Source of the DNA: Xiphophorus maculatus
Lineage: Eukaryota; Chordata; Actinopteri; Cyprinodontiformes; Poeciliidae
NCBI RefSeq assembly: GCF_002775205.1
Contig: NC_036460.1
Span: 18,070,402 to 18,134,401, forward strand
DNA length: 64,000 nucleotides
Direction of reading: 5' to 3'
The notes beneath the pieces were generated by a model, which ran no database searches, was not told the DNA's origin, and was given only the letters and a program-made list of their open reading frames with translations. This document shows positions 31,601 to 47,528 of the stretch, one piece after another. The number at the start of each line of letters is the position of its first letter. The first letter of the stretch is position 1. The translations under genes were made by a program, and so were the position numbers.

Positions 31601-33384
31601 CAAAGTCCAACATAACAGACGTTGTGCCATTTCACAATCCACTCTGCATTGAAGTACATCAGTTCTCAGACTTCAGGTCTGAGAACTGAAGTACTTAGCA
31701 ACTCAAGTACAACTGACTTCAGTTGCTAAGTCAGACTATCTAACTTAGCAACTTTATTTTAATTCAATAGGTAGTTAACAAAAAGATTCGGGTAAAGTAC
31801 TACTGCAAAATAAAAGCTAGTTTTGGTAATTCAAAAAAAGGTTTGAAAACTGCTGAATGCTGAAAAGCTCAGAACTACAATGGACAGAGTTGCATAACAA
31901 CAAGTATCACAACTGCTCTGTTGGGACATACTGACAATATGTTCCTGTTCTTCACAGTATAGTATCTTAGTATGACATAAGGCTATGTGTAACTCTTTAG
32001 CATCTGACTTAAATTATAACTACAAAGAGCAGAAAACCTCTGTAGTTTTTACTTATCTTGCTTTTTAACAGTATCCTCACATGATGCCTGTGTAAGCATC
32101 ATGTCATATTCTATAGATCTAGTATGTGGAGCATCTGAAGGCTCCATTTTGGGCCCACTTCTTATTTGCTGTGCATATGGGAGAGATTGAACAAATTACT
32201 AATAAATTCCAGGAGATCTCCTATGAAAACATCCTTCGATTGAGCTCTGAGAAGACCTGATGTCTGATCACTGGTAAAGAGAGCATGCTTCCTTTCATCA
32301 AGCAACAGACAGAAGGAAAACGCAAGATTAGCAAACAGAAAAGCAAACATCCCGGTTTCAATGTCACAAACTCGAGGTCCACAAACTGAAGTCGACTTGT
32401 AGTCCCAAGAACCAGATATAGAACTCAAACCTTAGCTAAAGAGCGAGCTTCCTTTGTTTTTATGTTGTCTTGAGAGTATCATAGTGCCTTTCCTTAAGAT
32501 TGTTTTAAGGAAAAGCTGGGTACTTTTTTTCATTGATCAAAGATGATCAATGAAAAATTGTCTGATTCCAATCTCTAACCGATTGATGTGTGCATTTCTA
32601 CCAGATATGACTGGAAACAACTTGGTGGAGCTTGCCTTGAATAATGAAAAATGGAATCTGTGGACTGAATAAGACAGCTCGTTGAGCTAAAATAAACCCC
32701 AAAACTCAATGCCTATGCATGTTAAATGTTCCTAAACGGGAAATCAAGAAATTGCAGTAACTCATGAAAGCGTGTCACCCTTTCCTTCCTATCTACAACC
32801 ATCTCCAGAGCCCGAGGCCGCCTGCAGCAAAGGATCCTGCAAAAATAAAAAGGGCGCTGCAGGGAACCACATCACACAGAAGACAGAGTGGGACAGCCCA
32901 GAGGTTTGGGCCATGCTGGAGTTTCACTGCTGGCCAGACAGACTGTGCCTCTCTCCCACTCATTTCCCTTCAAGGAGAAAGTAAACACAGGCTTCACCTA
33001 CAATTTCATCACATTTTCTGCAGCAGAGCGGGTTTATTTATAACTTATACAAGCCGAACTCTGCAGAGTAATAACAGACTGAGGAGTGTTTCTTTTAAAA
33101 CTAGGCTCTCTGGGAAGCATATGTGATCTGGCTGAGGGCTCCAAACACAGTTTAAGCTAAAACAAAGATAAACAAAGCAAAAAAAAAGAAGTTACTCACA
33201 GCACACACAACGCGTAAGCACCGTTGACACTCTCGCTGTCCCGCACCAGAAAGCTGCCGTCTCTCCCCGCCCGGGCCAACAGCTCCTCGGCCGCCGCGCG
33301 GCTAAGATCCCGGTGGTACCACATCGGCGGAGCGGGCCCCAGCGGAGAAACCCCTCCGCCTCCGCCTCCTCCTCCCCCGGCCAT
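4412..33384 (-). CDS. inppl1a: Inositol polyphosphate 5-phosphatase SHIP2 (INPPL1), 27 coding exons
   Basis: Dephosphorylates PtdIns(3,4,5)P3 at position 5, damping PI3K signalling at the membrane. Exons, in coding order: 33200-33384, 22769-22832, 22031-22178, 21432-21513, 20068-20214, 19682-19772, 18177-18266, 16350-16448, 15362-15512, 14788-14894, 13382-13484, 13088-13284, 12791-12908, 12529-12625, 11510-11648, 11312-11411, 10507-10595, 10319-10400, 10140-10229, 9444-9557, 8960-9136, 8722-8877, 8478-8557, 7564-7646, 6729-7449, 5765-5898, 4412-4514. All join in phase to 1248 residues (human about 1258). Domains: N-terminal SH2 with FLVRDSES (about 18-115); 5-phosphatase (about 400-730) with [34 protein letters not shown] and [11 protein letters not shown]; proline-rich tail with NPAYY near 950; C-terminal SAM (about 1180-1240) and six Gln before the stop. 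The start is the ATG at 33384, before nine Gly. The exon 23/24 junction is the least certain. The a/b paralogue is not decided. Confidence 0.95.
4800..5450 (-). mobile_element. Decayed Tc1/mariner-like fragment, antisense, in the last inppl1 intron
   Basis: The text around 4950-5060 (a 'gccaccgccatgctt' stretch, then 'ggtctgaaagcttcacc', then a 'ctccaaacgttcatc' stretch) resembles the antisense of a common teleost Tc1 transposase gene in my memory. Termini are not recognisable. It includes a 23-base tandem duplication: GGTCTGAAAGCTTCACCTTT occurs at 5003-5022 and again at 5026-5045. Confidence 0.45.
6340..6700 (+). mobile_element. Decayed Tc1-like transposase fragment in an inppl1 intron
   Basis: Sense-strand remnant of the central transposase region. 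The stretch near 6452-6480 encodes the 'GGGSIMLWG' type motif of fish Tc1 transposases, and 6627-6658 matches the 'gctacaatggactggtttagatc' block that follows it in those elements. Interrupted and without termini; it abuts the proline-rich exon of inppl1. Confidence 0.55.
9691..10081 (+). mobile_element. Deleted Tc1-like element in inppl1 intron 19
   Basis: Begins near 'caccttgcaaac' and ends 'cacttttgcaaggtactgta' at 10062-10081, consistent with degenerate inverted ends. The interior (for example 'gtgtctttcagtttctttccctctgatacccctaaataaaa') resembles the non-coding part of the same Tc1-like family seen at 16810, 28060, 42655 and 52990. The central transposase gene is deleted. Confidence 0.55.
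13838..14700 (+). mobile_element. Degenerate Tc1-like transposon in inppl1 intron 10
   Basis: Starts with 'tacactgcctttccaaaaaagtg', close to the TIR of a teleost Tc1 family. Near its right end it carries 'cacagagtccagaccttaacccc' and 'aaatgctgtgactttgcgg', which correspond to the C-terminal part of that transposase. Nearly full span but with many stops. It sits between the exons at 13382-13484 and 14788-14894. Confidence 0.55.
16810..17420 (+). mobile_element. Tc1-like fragment, 5' half, in inppl1 intron 7
   Basis: Runs from a 'ggatttta..gagattt' non-coding part into the start of a decayed transposase gene ('gcatcatggaggccaaagagcacagcaggcaggtcag', then 'aggactcttcctagagctgcc' near 17381-17401). 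Frameshifted; the 3' half is missing. Confidence 0.5.
20330..20830 (-). mobile_element. Probable antisense Tc1-like fragment in inppl1 intron 4
   Basis: 'tttgtcatgtactccaataaactttcatgtattttattgggat' is the degenerate sub-terminal part of the same Tc1-like family (the same block is at 53040-53085). The sequence to about 20560 loosely follows the antisense transposase. The right limit is uncertain. Confidence 0.4.
22613..22659 (+). repeat. (GT)n microsatellite in inppl1 intron 2
   Basis: Uninterrupted TG/GT dinucleotide run of about 47 bases, 110 bases downstream (in gene orientation) of the second inppl1 coding exon. A shorter GT run lies at 22980-22994. Confidence 0.95.
25080..25560 (+). mobile_element. 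Decayed Tc1-like transposase fragment in inppl1 intron 1
   Basis: 'ggagtggccggcttaccaaaatcacac' followed by 'actcatctaggaagtcagaaa' and 'cctcacttgcctttgttaaagacagtgttcat' corresponds block by block to the N-terminal and linker part of a teleost Tc1 transposase gene. 'ggtggtagtgtgatgg' at about 25504-25519 matches its catalytic-domain motif. Stops and frameshifts throughout. Confidence 0.5.
28060..28520 (+). mobile_element. Tc1-like fragment, 5' half, in inppl1 intron 1
   Basis: Same family and orientation as the copy at 16810. It has 'taccctaaatataatccagtgc', then 'gagcatgagtgaacaaacaacattatg', then 'ttgttcagtccatcaatgatttggac', which follows the beginning of the transposase gene. Strongly decayed, no intact reading frame. 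Confidence 0.5.
29676..29706. repeat. Perfect 12-bp hairpin, 7-base loop
   Basis: Arm AGCTGTAGTAGC at 29676-29687, loop GTATTCT, perfect complementary arm at 29695-29706. Located in inppl1 intron 1; not near recognisable transposon ends. Confidence 0.9.
31661..31731. repeat. Two adjacent inverted repeats
   Basis: AGTTCTCAGAC (31661-31671) pairs with GTCTGAGAACT (31677-31687) across a 5-base loop. Directly after it, ACTTAGCAACT (31693-31703) pairs with AGTTGCTAAGT (31721-31731). A further direct copy of ACTTAGCAACT follows near 31743. A palindromic micro-cluster in inppl1 intron 1. Confidence 0.85.
32527..32556. repeat. Perfect 13-bp hairpin, 4-base loop
   Basis: TTTTCATTGATCA at 32527-32539 pairs perfectly with 32544-32556; loop AAGA. 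A second, weaker inverted repeat (TTTCCTTAA / TTAAGGAAA) lies just left of it near 32490-32514. Confidence 0.9.
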
Positions 33385-33620
33385 GGCCACAGCCCTTCAA
33401 ACCGGGTTCAACTCGAGCCGCTTCCCGTCTTCTCCGACAGAGACAAACAAATAACAACAATGCAAGTCCGAAGAGGGAAGCTGGGAGGGTCGGAGGAAGC
33501 GGAGAAAAGTTAACGTTATCCCAGCGGAGGCAGCGGCGGGGCTACAAGCTGCTAATCTGTGAAGTTAGTTAAGACTGCTTGCGGCTGCTCGCCTCAGTTC
33601 CTGAAAGGCGCAACACCCTC
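33385..33620 (-). promoter_or_regulatory. inppl1a: CpG-rich inppl1 5' UTR / promoter region
   Basis: GC- and CpG-rich DNA spanning the first coding exon and about 230 bases upstream of the ATG, in sharp contrast to the AT-rich surroundings. This is what a CpG-type vertebrate promoter with the 5' UTR looks like. The transcription start cannot be fixed, and no TATA box is apparent. Confidence 0.5.
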
Positions 33621-33724
33621 CTCTTTCGCTTCCCAGTCCCACGGAAATCAGGGTATGTAAATCCACGCAGGACACAGGGCAGAAACAGCGGGGCACCAAC
33701 ACACAGTCAGCAGCCGTGGCGTGT

Positions 33725-33766
33725 CAAAATAAAGCGCTTCCTGGTGGGAGGAAACGCTTTATTTTG
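33725..33766. repeat. 18-bp-arm hairpin upstream of inppl1
   Basis: CAAAATAAAGCGCTTCCT at 33725-33742, loop GGTGGG, and AGGAAACGCTTTATTTTG at 33749-33766. The arms pair at 17 of 18 positions; the exception would be a G-U pair in one RNA orientation. It lies about 340 bases upstream of the inppl1 ATG. Function unknown. Confidence 0.85.
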
Positions 33767-33944
33767 GAAGTTGCACTAAAAGGGTATGTTGAAGGGAGCT
33801 GGTGGGATTTTCTCGAGTTTATTTCTGGTCGGCTTGATTCAAAAATGAGTCTGGAAGGATGATGGTGGAGACGGAGAGGAAGACAGGAGACGACACAAAG
33901 GCCAGGACGCATTCTGCATCACATTCAGTTCAATTCTCACTGGA

Positions 33945-34035
33945 GTGCTAGGTGGCTCAGCTGGTAGATGCATGGGTTCATGCATCATGTGCAGAGGCTG
34001 CAAGGTTGTCCGGGGTTCGATTATCATGTGTAATC
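33945..34035 (+). repeat. tRNA-like sequence (SINE head or tRNA pseudogene)
   Basis: TGGCTCAGCTGG at 33953-33964 fits an RNA polymerase III A box and GGTTCGA at 34014-34020 fits a B box, at a spacing usual for tRNAs. The acceptor stem does not pair convincingly, so this is more likely a tRNA-derived SINE fragment or pseudogene than a working tRNA. Confidence 0.45.
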
Positions 34036-34834
34036 TTATTTTTAATGCGTTAATTCAAATAGTACACATTTTCTTCATTTTGGTGCTTTGGTTGTATGTT
34101 GGCACAAGCTGGCACCTAATTATGCTATTTTTTTTTAAAATAGCATGGTGTAGTAAGGAAATAGGAAGACTAAAAGGATGATTCTCTTTTGCATGAGTGT
34201 ACACCATGCAAGTCTTTTAAAACTTGCTACTTATTAATGTGACAAGTTTAAAAAATACTTTTCAACTTGCTGGATGATGTTAATCTGGATAATTTTTGTT
34301 TAATTTAAATGCTAGATATAGTCCCATATTAGATTGATCTCTAAGTTAAATCCACTTTTAGTCATATTGAAAGAAGTTAACAGAAAGATCTTAAGGAATT
34401 TACTTACTCTAAGTTGTTGCCTACATTGGCAAACCCTTCACTAATGCCTGAGGGATTTCCTCTGTGGGTCCCTACAGCCGGTGGGAAGACCTAGCTCTGG
34501 CAGTTTCTCAACATGCACTGTGATCCAGTTATGCAATTCTATTCTTTCCCAGACCACACACATTTACACACTGAAGATGTACTGTAGCTGCCAATCTAAG
34601 GGCTAGACTGACACACCACAAGAACAACAAAAAAGAACTGGCCACGCAAATGGGTGGTTCGAATAGTCACGCACACAAAGTAAGAGGTCAACATGCAGCG
34701 AGAGGTGTGTGTGCGTGTCTTAAGTGTGACCGATGATCTCATAGAAGCTAAGTATTAATAACAGCCGGGTTATTTCTGGTTATAGCATCACTCTATGTAT
34801 CTGTCTGAATGTGAGCAAAGTATGTGGCCTAGAA

Positions 34835-35342
34835 CAGTGGTTCTCAAACTTTTTTCAGTGATGTACCCCCTTAAAAATATATTTTTAGTCAAGTACCCCC
34901 TGACACGGGCAAAACATTTTTGGAATAAAAAAGAGGTACAGTGCTGTAAAATCACTGTCTGATTTATTAAAGCCAAACAACTTATATCAGTGAACCTGAC
35001 AAATACATCCATATTGCAAACATTGCTTGGTTAAACAAAAAAGAAAAACAGAAGACGGTGACCACCAGGAAGGTATAAAACCAGTCAAAACTAAAATATG
35101 CAAAACGCTGCTAATTTATATTGGTCTCTGTAATGGTACAAAATTAAATATATACATAAATAATAATTCAGTGCATGAACACACATTTATATTTTATCAA
35201 ACTTTTTACAAACTAATTTTTCCCAAGACTTATTATGAGGAGCCTACTGATTTTTTAAAGATATTTTGAAAAGCTTCACGTACCCCCTGCAGTACCTCCA
35301 CGTACCCCCAGGGGTACACGTACCCCCATTTGAGAACCACTG
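34835..35342. mobile_element. Non-autonomous hAT-type transposon with 8-bp target duplication
   Basis: Ends are CAGTGGTTCTCAAA (34835-34848) and its complement TTTGAGAACCACTG (35329-35342). Both are flanked by the same 8 bases GCCTAGAA (34827-34834 and 35343-35350), the target duplication length of hAT elements. It is 508 bp with no transposase. The interior is AT-rich, with 'gtaccccc' repeats near both ends. It lies between inppl1 and folr. The exact duplication implies a fairly recent insertion. Confidence 0.9.
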
Positions 35343-35838
35343 GCCTAGAACAATAGCTACATCTGCAAATAGAAAGCAGCAAAATTAACAAAATATTAGA
35401 TCTACTTTTTTAAGCTAGTTTTTTTTTTTGCTTCCTTATTGTATCTGTCTTTGGCTTTTCTTGCAAAATTGAAATCTTAGGCTATACAAACATCACAACA
35501 AACTGACAGCATCCACAACTGTACAGCTTCTGCACATCCAACATGAATAAACATTCTTACATAGCTGTGTTGTGTGCATTTAGTTTGATACAAAAGACAA
35601 AGAAGTCATTTCTTTTCATTTGTGACTTGTAAACATGGGACATCCATTCACTATAGTGAATATATAGTTATAGTATAGTTCCTATAGGAACAGAAATCAG
35701 TCTGGGATAATGTTTTCACCATTTTTACTTACAGTTTTCTGCCTAAAACTCTTTTAATTAAAAAAATCTGATGTTTTTTATTTATCTTAAGTATCAGACT
35801 AAAGGAGTGTCACATGTTGTGCCAAGCATACTTATTAA

Positions 35839-36270
35839 TAGGTCTATCACAATAAGAAATTTTTCTGGACGATAAATTGTCCCAGATGTTATCACAATAA
35901 ACAATAATATTGTTCTTTTGAGACCATTTTCAGGTAATATAATGGTAATGGCATAGTAATGCAACAACTCATTCTCAAAGATAAATAAACTGTAAATTCT
36001 ATCAAACATTTAACACTGGAATTCTGTAAATATATTAAATAAAAAACAAAACCACAAATAAAATGAATTATGAAGTCTCTGTGAACAAAATTATCTTTCA
36101 AAAAAAGGGATAGTTGAGACCAAAGCACCAATCTGAAGACTTTTGTCATCCAGTTTTTGGTGGAAAGAGAGAGAAAAGGGAAAAACGATAAAAACTGCAA
36201 ATGGAAATTATTGAGTTAGTTTTAATTTATCATGCGAGTTATTGATTTATTGCTTATTGCAACAGGCCTA
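35839..36270. mobile_element. Small inverted-repeat transposon (MITE), 7-bp flanking duplication
   Basis: Left end TAGGTCTATCACAATAAG and right end (complement) TAGGCCTGTTGCAATAAG match at 14 of 18 positions. The flanks are TTATTAA at 35832-35838 and again at 36271-36277. 432 bp, AT-rich, non-coding. The interior motif 'ggacgataaattgtcccag' is one I associate with a frequent fish MITE. The superfamily is not certain. Confidence 0.65.
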
Positions 36271-36297
36271 TTATTAATAACTATAACATTAACTGGT

Positions 36298-36440
36298 ACA
36301 GTTGCTTGCATAGATATTGATATCTCCTGAACCTTTTTACGTTTTGTTACATTGCAACCAAAACTATGTGTTTATTTTAATGGGATATGTGACGGACCAA
36401 CACAATATAGTGCTTAACTGTGAAGTAGTTAAGAACTGTG
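36298..36440 (+). mobile_element. Terminal fragment of a Tc1-like element
   Basis: 'ttttgttacattgcaaccaaaac..tgtgtttattttaatgggatatgtgacggaccaacacaa' is the sub-terminal block of the Tc1-like family repeated in this window. Only one end survives. Confidence 0.45.
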
Positions 36441-37129
36441 ACTTTTTCTTCATTATTTTTTTTTACTCATCTTAGCCTTGATGATGGTAGGGATACACAG
36501 AACCATGTGCACAGTTAAACCTAAAGTCAATACAAACTGACCACACATGCAAAGCCCAACACAAAGCCTTCTTAATATTTGAACGTGAACGCTATTTGTT
36601 CTAAGTTGACAACAGTAACCACCACACTGCTGCACAAAAAAACCCACTGCATTTAATTGTAAGCACATGTATTGGTTCTTGTTTCTCTGGTCTTCATTCT
36701 TGACATCAACAAAACTTTCAGTTTCAGAGTAAGTGATTTAAAAATCCACAGTCTGGTGAATTGCTCAGACAAACTCATGCTGGTGTGGTGGTTGGCACTG
36801 GTGCTCCACAAAGCAACAGAGGGGGGTTGGTGGTCAATGGGTGAGTGGTGAAGCACATCCTGTTACGTCACCAGTACGTCACAATGCTAACAGAGAGACA
36901 CACAACCATGAAGAATTAAAATAACATGCTTGTTTATAGATTGTGGGAAGAAGCAGGAGTACCCTCCAAGAACCAGGAGAGTGTTCAAACTCCACATACC
37001 TAGAATAGCCCTGAGAGTCCAAAACAGGAAAGGAGATGATCAATGACGAACCAAGCTGATTTGGAGTTATGGAATAAGGATGGAATACTTAGAGGTTTTG
37101 CCTTTAGTTGGGAGGGTCAAAAACATTCA

Positions 37130-37730
37130 TGAATTAACACAATTCTAGAATTACACTATTTCCAAAATGGGAGAAGAAGTTGAGGTGGTTGAGAAAAATA
37201 AATGCCTTGTTGTTCATCTGGACAACAGACTAGGCTGGAAAATCAACTGTGACGTTGTGTACAAGAAGGGACAGAGCAGACTGTACTTCTTGTGAAAGCT
37301 TAGATCCTTCAGTGTTTGCAGCAATATGCTGCTGTTGAGAGTGTAATCTCTACTGCCATCATCTGTTGGGGTAGCAGAATCATAACTAGACTCAATATAA
37401 AGGACTCAACAACCTGAGAAAGACAGCTGGTTCTCTTCTGGGGACTACTGTGGAACCACTGGAGATTATGGTGCAAAGAAGGATTTTACATAAAATTGTG
37501 GAGAACCCTGAGCATTCTCTTCATAAGTTTGTCATACAGCAACAGTGTCTTCAGTCAGAGGTTTCTTCTGTTTCGCTGTCATACAGACTGCTACAGGCAA
37601 TTTTCCTGCCCACTGCCGTCAGCATCTACAACAACTCTTTGAAGAACTTTGAATTACGCGAGTTACATAAAGTCATTTCCCTTTGGGATCAATAAAGTAT
37701 TTTAATTAAATTGAACTGAATTAAACGGGT
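37130..37730 (+). mobile_element. 3' end of a LINE (reverse transcriptase C-terminus)
   Basis: Translated in pieces it gives 'HLDNRLGWKINCD', 'KKGQSRLYFL' and 'VISTAIICWG', typical of the last part of a teleost non-LTR retrotransposon ORF. It ends with 'gggatcaataaagtattttaatt', a LINE-like tail. A stop and frameshifts break it. The clade (Rex1 or L2-like) is not decided. It belongs to the same broad group as the fragment at 42995. Confidence 0.6.
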
Positions 37731-37998
37731 TCAGATAGCTATTATATATACGTACTATTAGGCAATGTTTTTATTTAGTCAAATCTTCTAGCTTAATTAA
37801 TAGCATATAGGTGTTTGGGCCACATTTGGGAATAGAAAGTGGCAGTAATGTATTCCTTTTGCTTTTTGCAAGTCACCTTTACAACTGAAAAAGAAGAAAA
37901 GCATGCTCAATCTTTAAAAAACACACTCAGAGAAATGTGTTTGAAAACACTTTAATTACTGAATCCATTGTGATGAAAGATATGGCAATGGGGTCATA

Positions 37999-44448
<6,450 letters not shown>

Positions 44449-45165
44449 GCCAATTTTTTGTCGCAATCGGCATCTGGATTTACACTCCCTACCAAAAATG
44501 TGACTGATGCCTAACCACTCTGTGACTCAGATATGTTTTAATATTTGTGTACCTGGGATGAAAATTTAATTGAAACACATTAAGATACTTCAGGGAAGAG
44601 TTCAGGTGAATCTTAAGCCGTGATCCATCAGTCTTTAAAGCTGTAGACATGGTTGGACATTGCTGTGAAGTTTGCTGCCTGGAACACACTTAGAGATGGG
44701 AGATTTGCGTATAAATACTGCCATTGGTCCGCATTTCTTGTTTTTAACTGCAGGCTTACTTAACCAATGCATCCAGTTAAAGCTGCTCCAAACCTGTCAG
44801 GTGCCCTGATGTAGACCGAGGGACTGTTTTGCACACACTCAACCAATCTGCAATCTGCCATTTAAACCTTGACCTGGTTATATCTTAAGTCATGTGCTAT
44901 GGAGACGTTCCGACTTGCTGCTTCAGGGAATATTGCTTTAGTCAGCAAAATAATTTACCTGTAAAAACAGCCCATCTTAAAAAAAAAAAAAAAAAACTTT
45001 TATCGCAGTGCTACTGAATTGTGGTTATAAACTTTTTTTTTTTTTTAAAGCATTGTAAAATAGTAATATGTTCAGACAGTTAAAATGCCTCTGCCTGTCA
45101 GCTCTCTTATCTTCATGGTTTGCAGCTGGGAACAAATGCTCTCATTAAAGTTACAGGTCTCAGTT
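44449..45165 (+). other. anapc15: anapc15 3' UTR, approximate end
   Basis: Non-coding sequence after the stop, with A and T homopolymers at 44979-44996 and 45031-45048. Candidate signal ATTAAA at 45144-45149. The true end is not determinable from the sequence alone. Confidence 0.35.
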
Positions 45166-45639
45166 ACAGGTCACCACAAAGATTCAGTTTTTGAGAGATT
45201 ATTTTTGTTCTATTTGTATTTTTGATTTTGTTTATTTGCTATAAATTAAACAGCTACATATTTTATTAGTGCTTTATTGTTGTTTATTGGGATAAATGTT
45301 AAAAATGTCTAATATTGGGTCAGAAAAATGCAAATACTGTTTAAAGGCTGGAAAAATTTTTTATTGTACTTCTCTGCTAAGAGTCCAACAGTAACTTTAT
45401 TTATTTTGATGTTTATTTTCTGGAGCTGGGCCAGTGAACTTAAGTTTTACAGGAGCTCTGATGTCAAAGTGCATTTAAGTAACATTTGCAACTCACGATG
45501 TTTGAAAGATTTTATTTATTTTATCTCTGATCAGTATTTTCAATCCTGATTTTAATTCTAAAGTTAAGTCAAAATAATTTTCTACAGTTTACACTTGTAT
45601 CATGAAAATATGATTGACAGATTGAAATCTAATTTCCCA

Positions 45640-46400
45640 ATTAGGCACTGACTTCCCAACGACTCGTTGCTCATTGGGGAGTATTTGGGTGGATACAGAA
45701 AGCTTTACTTATTAATTCTGTTTTACAGCTTTTATAAAATCTTAGGTATAAAAATAGAATGCCTTCCTCATTTACCTAGAAAAACTACTTTGCCTTTTTT
45801 AAAGTATTTAAGTTGGATTAAAGTTTCAACTTACAGAAATGCTTTGATACAAACAATTTCTTTGTAACTCCAGCAGCATATTTATGGTCAGTATCCTATT
45901 GGCAGGTGAAGCTATGTCACATCGTCAAAGTCTTTTGACAAAAAAGAGTTCCTTCCAGGATTGTCTTGGAAGCATTGTGTTTGGCCTAATTCATTCCCTG
46001 TCAAAACGATTTCCCACAGCATGATGCTGGCACTACCATGTCTTCCTGTGAGTATGGTGGTCAAGTTAGTTTTGCATCTATGCTATTAAGAAGAATTTTA
46101 ACCTCGTCTGACCAGGGCATCTTCTTCGACATTTTGTCTGTGTCCCATAAGCATGGTTTCTACTGGTCCCTTCTTTTAGCTACTAGCCTAGGTTACCCCT
46201 TCAGACATTTGCTTGCACTGTATTTTATTTCAAATTATGAGAGTAAATATGGCTGAACGCAATGGCACAACTCAATTTTGAGATAAAATTTTTAAACGTT
46301 TTAGAACCACTAATCACTTTTTTTCCATCAGTTGCTACTTTCTGTCACGCACAATTCCAATAATACACTCTGTGATGAAATGTTAGTTTAAAATTAGATA
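45640..46400 (-). mobile_element. Decayed antisense Tc1-like element between anapc15 and tomt
   Basis: 'cacagcatgatgctggcactaccatg' (about 46016-46041) and 'ttttaacctcgtctgaccagggcatcttcttcgac' read as the antisense of the catalytic part of the Tc1-like family here. 'agaaccactaatcac' and 'catcagttgctactttctg' follow. No intact frame. Confidence 0.5.
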
Positions 46401-46488
46401 ATTTTTACTTTGTCACAGTTTTCTTAACAAAATTGCTATAAAATTATTCTCTGTCATTATTGACATGTATCTCAATAGTAAAGGTATC

Positions 46489-47528
46489 TTATTTAATTCC
46501 TTGGTAGATCAGCTCAGCCATCCCATCCCTGATGCCCCTGCTGTATTCCAGCATGGCTCGGTGGATCTTCCATTCATACAAGCCGCACTTCCGGAGGTAT
46601 CGGAGAAACTTCGGAGCCCCAGGAAACAGCACGTTGTCAGCCACAATCATAGACCCTTTTCCCAGCAGACCATATTCCTCCAGTAACTGAATCAAACAGA
46701 ATAAGTCATGGAACAATGTAAATGTTTCTTTATTAATCTACTACCTGTTTCCTTATTAATCTACTACCTGTAGGTCAGGCAGGTAGCATTTCTTCCAGTG
46801 ATCCATGAAGACAAAGTCCAGCCTCTCCAGGTTGTAGTCGGACCGCAGCCGAGGTATTACTTCATCAGATGGATTCACAATGAGCTCCACCTGAAGAAAC
46901 AAAGAGATGACAGAACAAAAAGTTTGCATTAAGGGGGATTTTGTGAATATGACCATTTCCTGCTCTCTCACCGTGTCATCGTCAAAACCTGCCAGACGGA
47001 TGATTTTCTCAGCAATTGCTGCATTCCCTTGATCCATCTCGATGCTGTAGAGTCGGGCCCCAAGAGGAAGAGCCCGGGCGATTCTCACGGTGCTGTATCC
47101 ACAATGAGCTCCCAGTTCCAGCACTGTTAAAGGGCTTTGCTCCAACAGAAGGCGGTCCAGGATCTTACCTAAAAACAAAAAAACACTCACAAGCTCTAGC
47201 AGGTATGGATTCAGGATGTTCTCCACATCAACACTTTATGCACACTAAAGTAAACGGATTCCCTACCTTTTTTAGGGCCAATGTTGCTGATGAACTCCAC
47301 CTTGCTGCACCAGTAATCAAAAGCGTCCAGGATGCTGTCTGGGTCCCCAGGTGTGGAGTTAGTCAGAACGTACTGGAATGCACGCTCTTCTCGGCTCAAA
47401 CCAGTTACACAGTCCTTCCAAATCCTAACCAGAACCGCCCGATAGAACAGCACAAAGTAGTAGCGGTACTTGATTATCAGTGTCAGCAGAAGGGGAACAA
47501 AGGCCAAAGCAATAGCAGGGGACACCAT
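46489..47528 (-). CDS. tomt: Transmembrane O-methyltransferase Tomt
   Basis: COMT-family protein, required in zebrafish and mouse hair cells for delivery of the mechanotransduction channel (TMC) to the hair bundle; human mutations cause DFNB63 deafness. Exons 47267-47528, 46972-47168, 46768-46890 and 46489-46686 make 259 residues. An N-terminal membrane segment ([19 protein letters not shown]) precedes the methyltransferase fold. SAM-binding site: [19 protein letters not shown] and YSIEMDQGN. Metal-site residues as in COMT: DHWKK in exon 3 and VADNVLFPG in exon 4. The stop is at 46489-46491. A TTCAAG acceptor just before the ATG suggests an upstream non-coding exon (see 49148). The gene is separate from lrrc51, unlike the primate read-through locus. 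Confidence 0.95.

Larger units (their letters stand above)
22833..33199 (-). other. inppl1a: Large first intron of inppl1 (10.4 kb)
   Basis: No exons or protein-like ORFs are found between coding exons 1 and 2. It holds two decayed Tc1-like stretches (25080-25560 and 28060-28520), several near-perfect short hairpins (29676-29706, 31661-31687, 32527-32556), and a comparatively GC-rich block at about 24420-24680. The rest is unremarkable AT-rich DNA. Long first introns of developmental-neighbour genes often carry enhancers, but nothing here proves one. Confidence 0.6.

Noticed and set aside
33378-33390. inppl1 start six bases upstream, at a GTG
   Set aside because: The codon at 33390 is GTG, not ATG. 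The first real ATG is at 33384 and gives a family-like N-terminus before the SH2 domain.
33725-33766. Hairpin upstream of inppl1 as a microRNA precursor
   Set aside because: The stem of 18 bp with a 6-base loop is too short for Drosha/Dicer processing (usual stems are about 30 bp or more).
45328-45867. Two AT-rich ORFs of 66-73 codons downstream of anapc15
   Set aside because: Low complexity, hydrophobic-biased translations of AT-rich DNA, without a splice context or family match.
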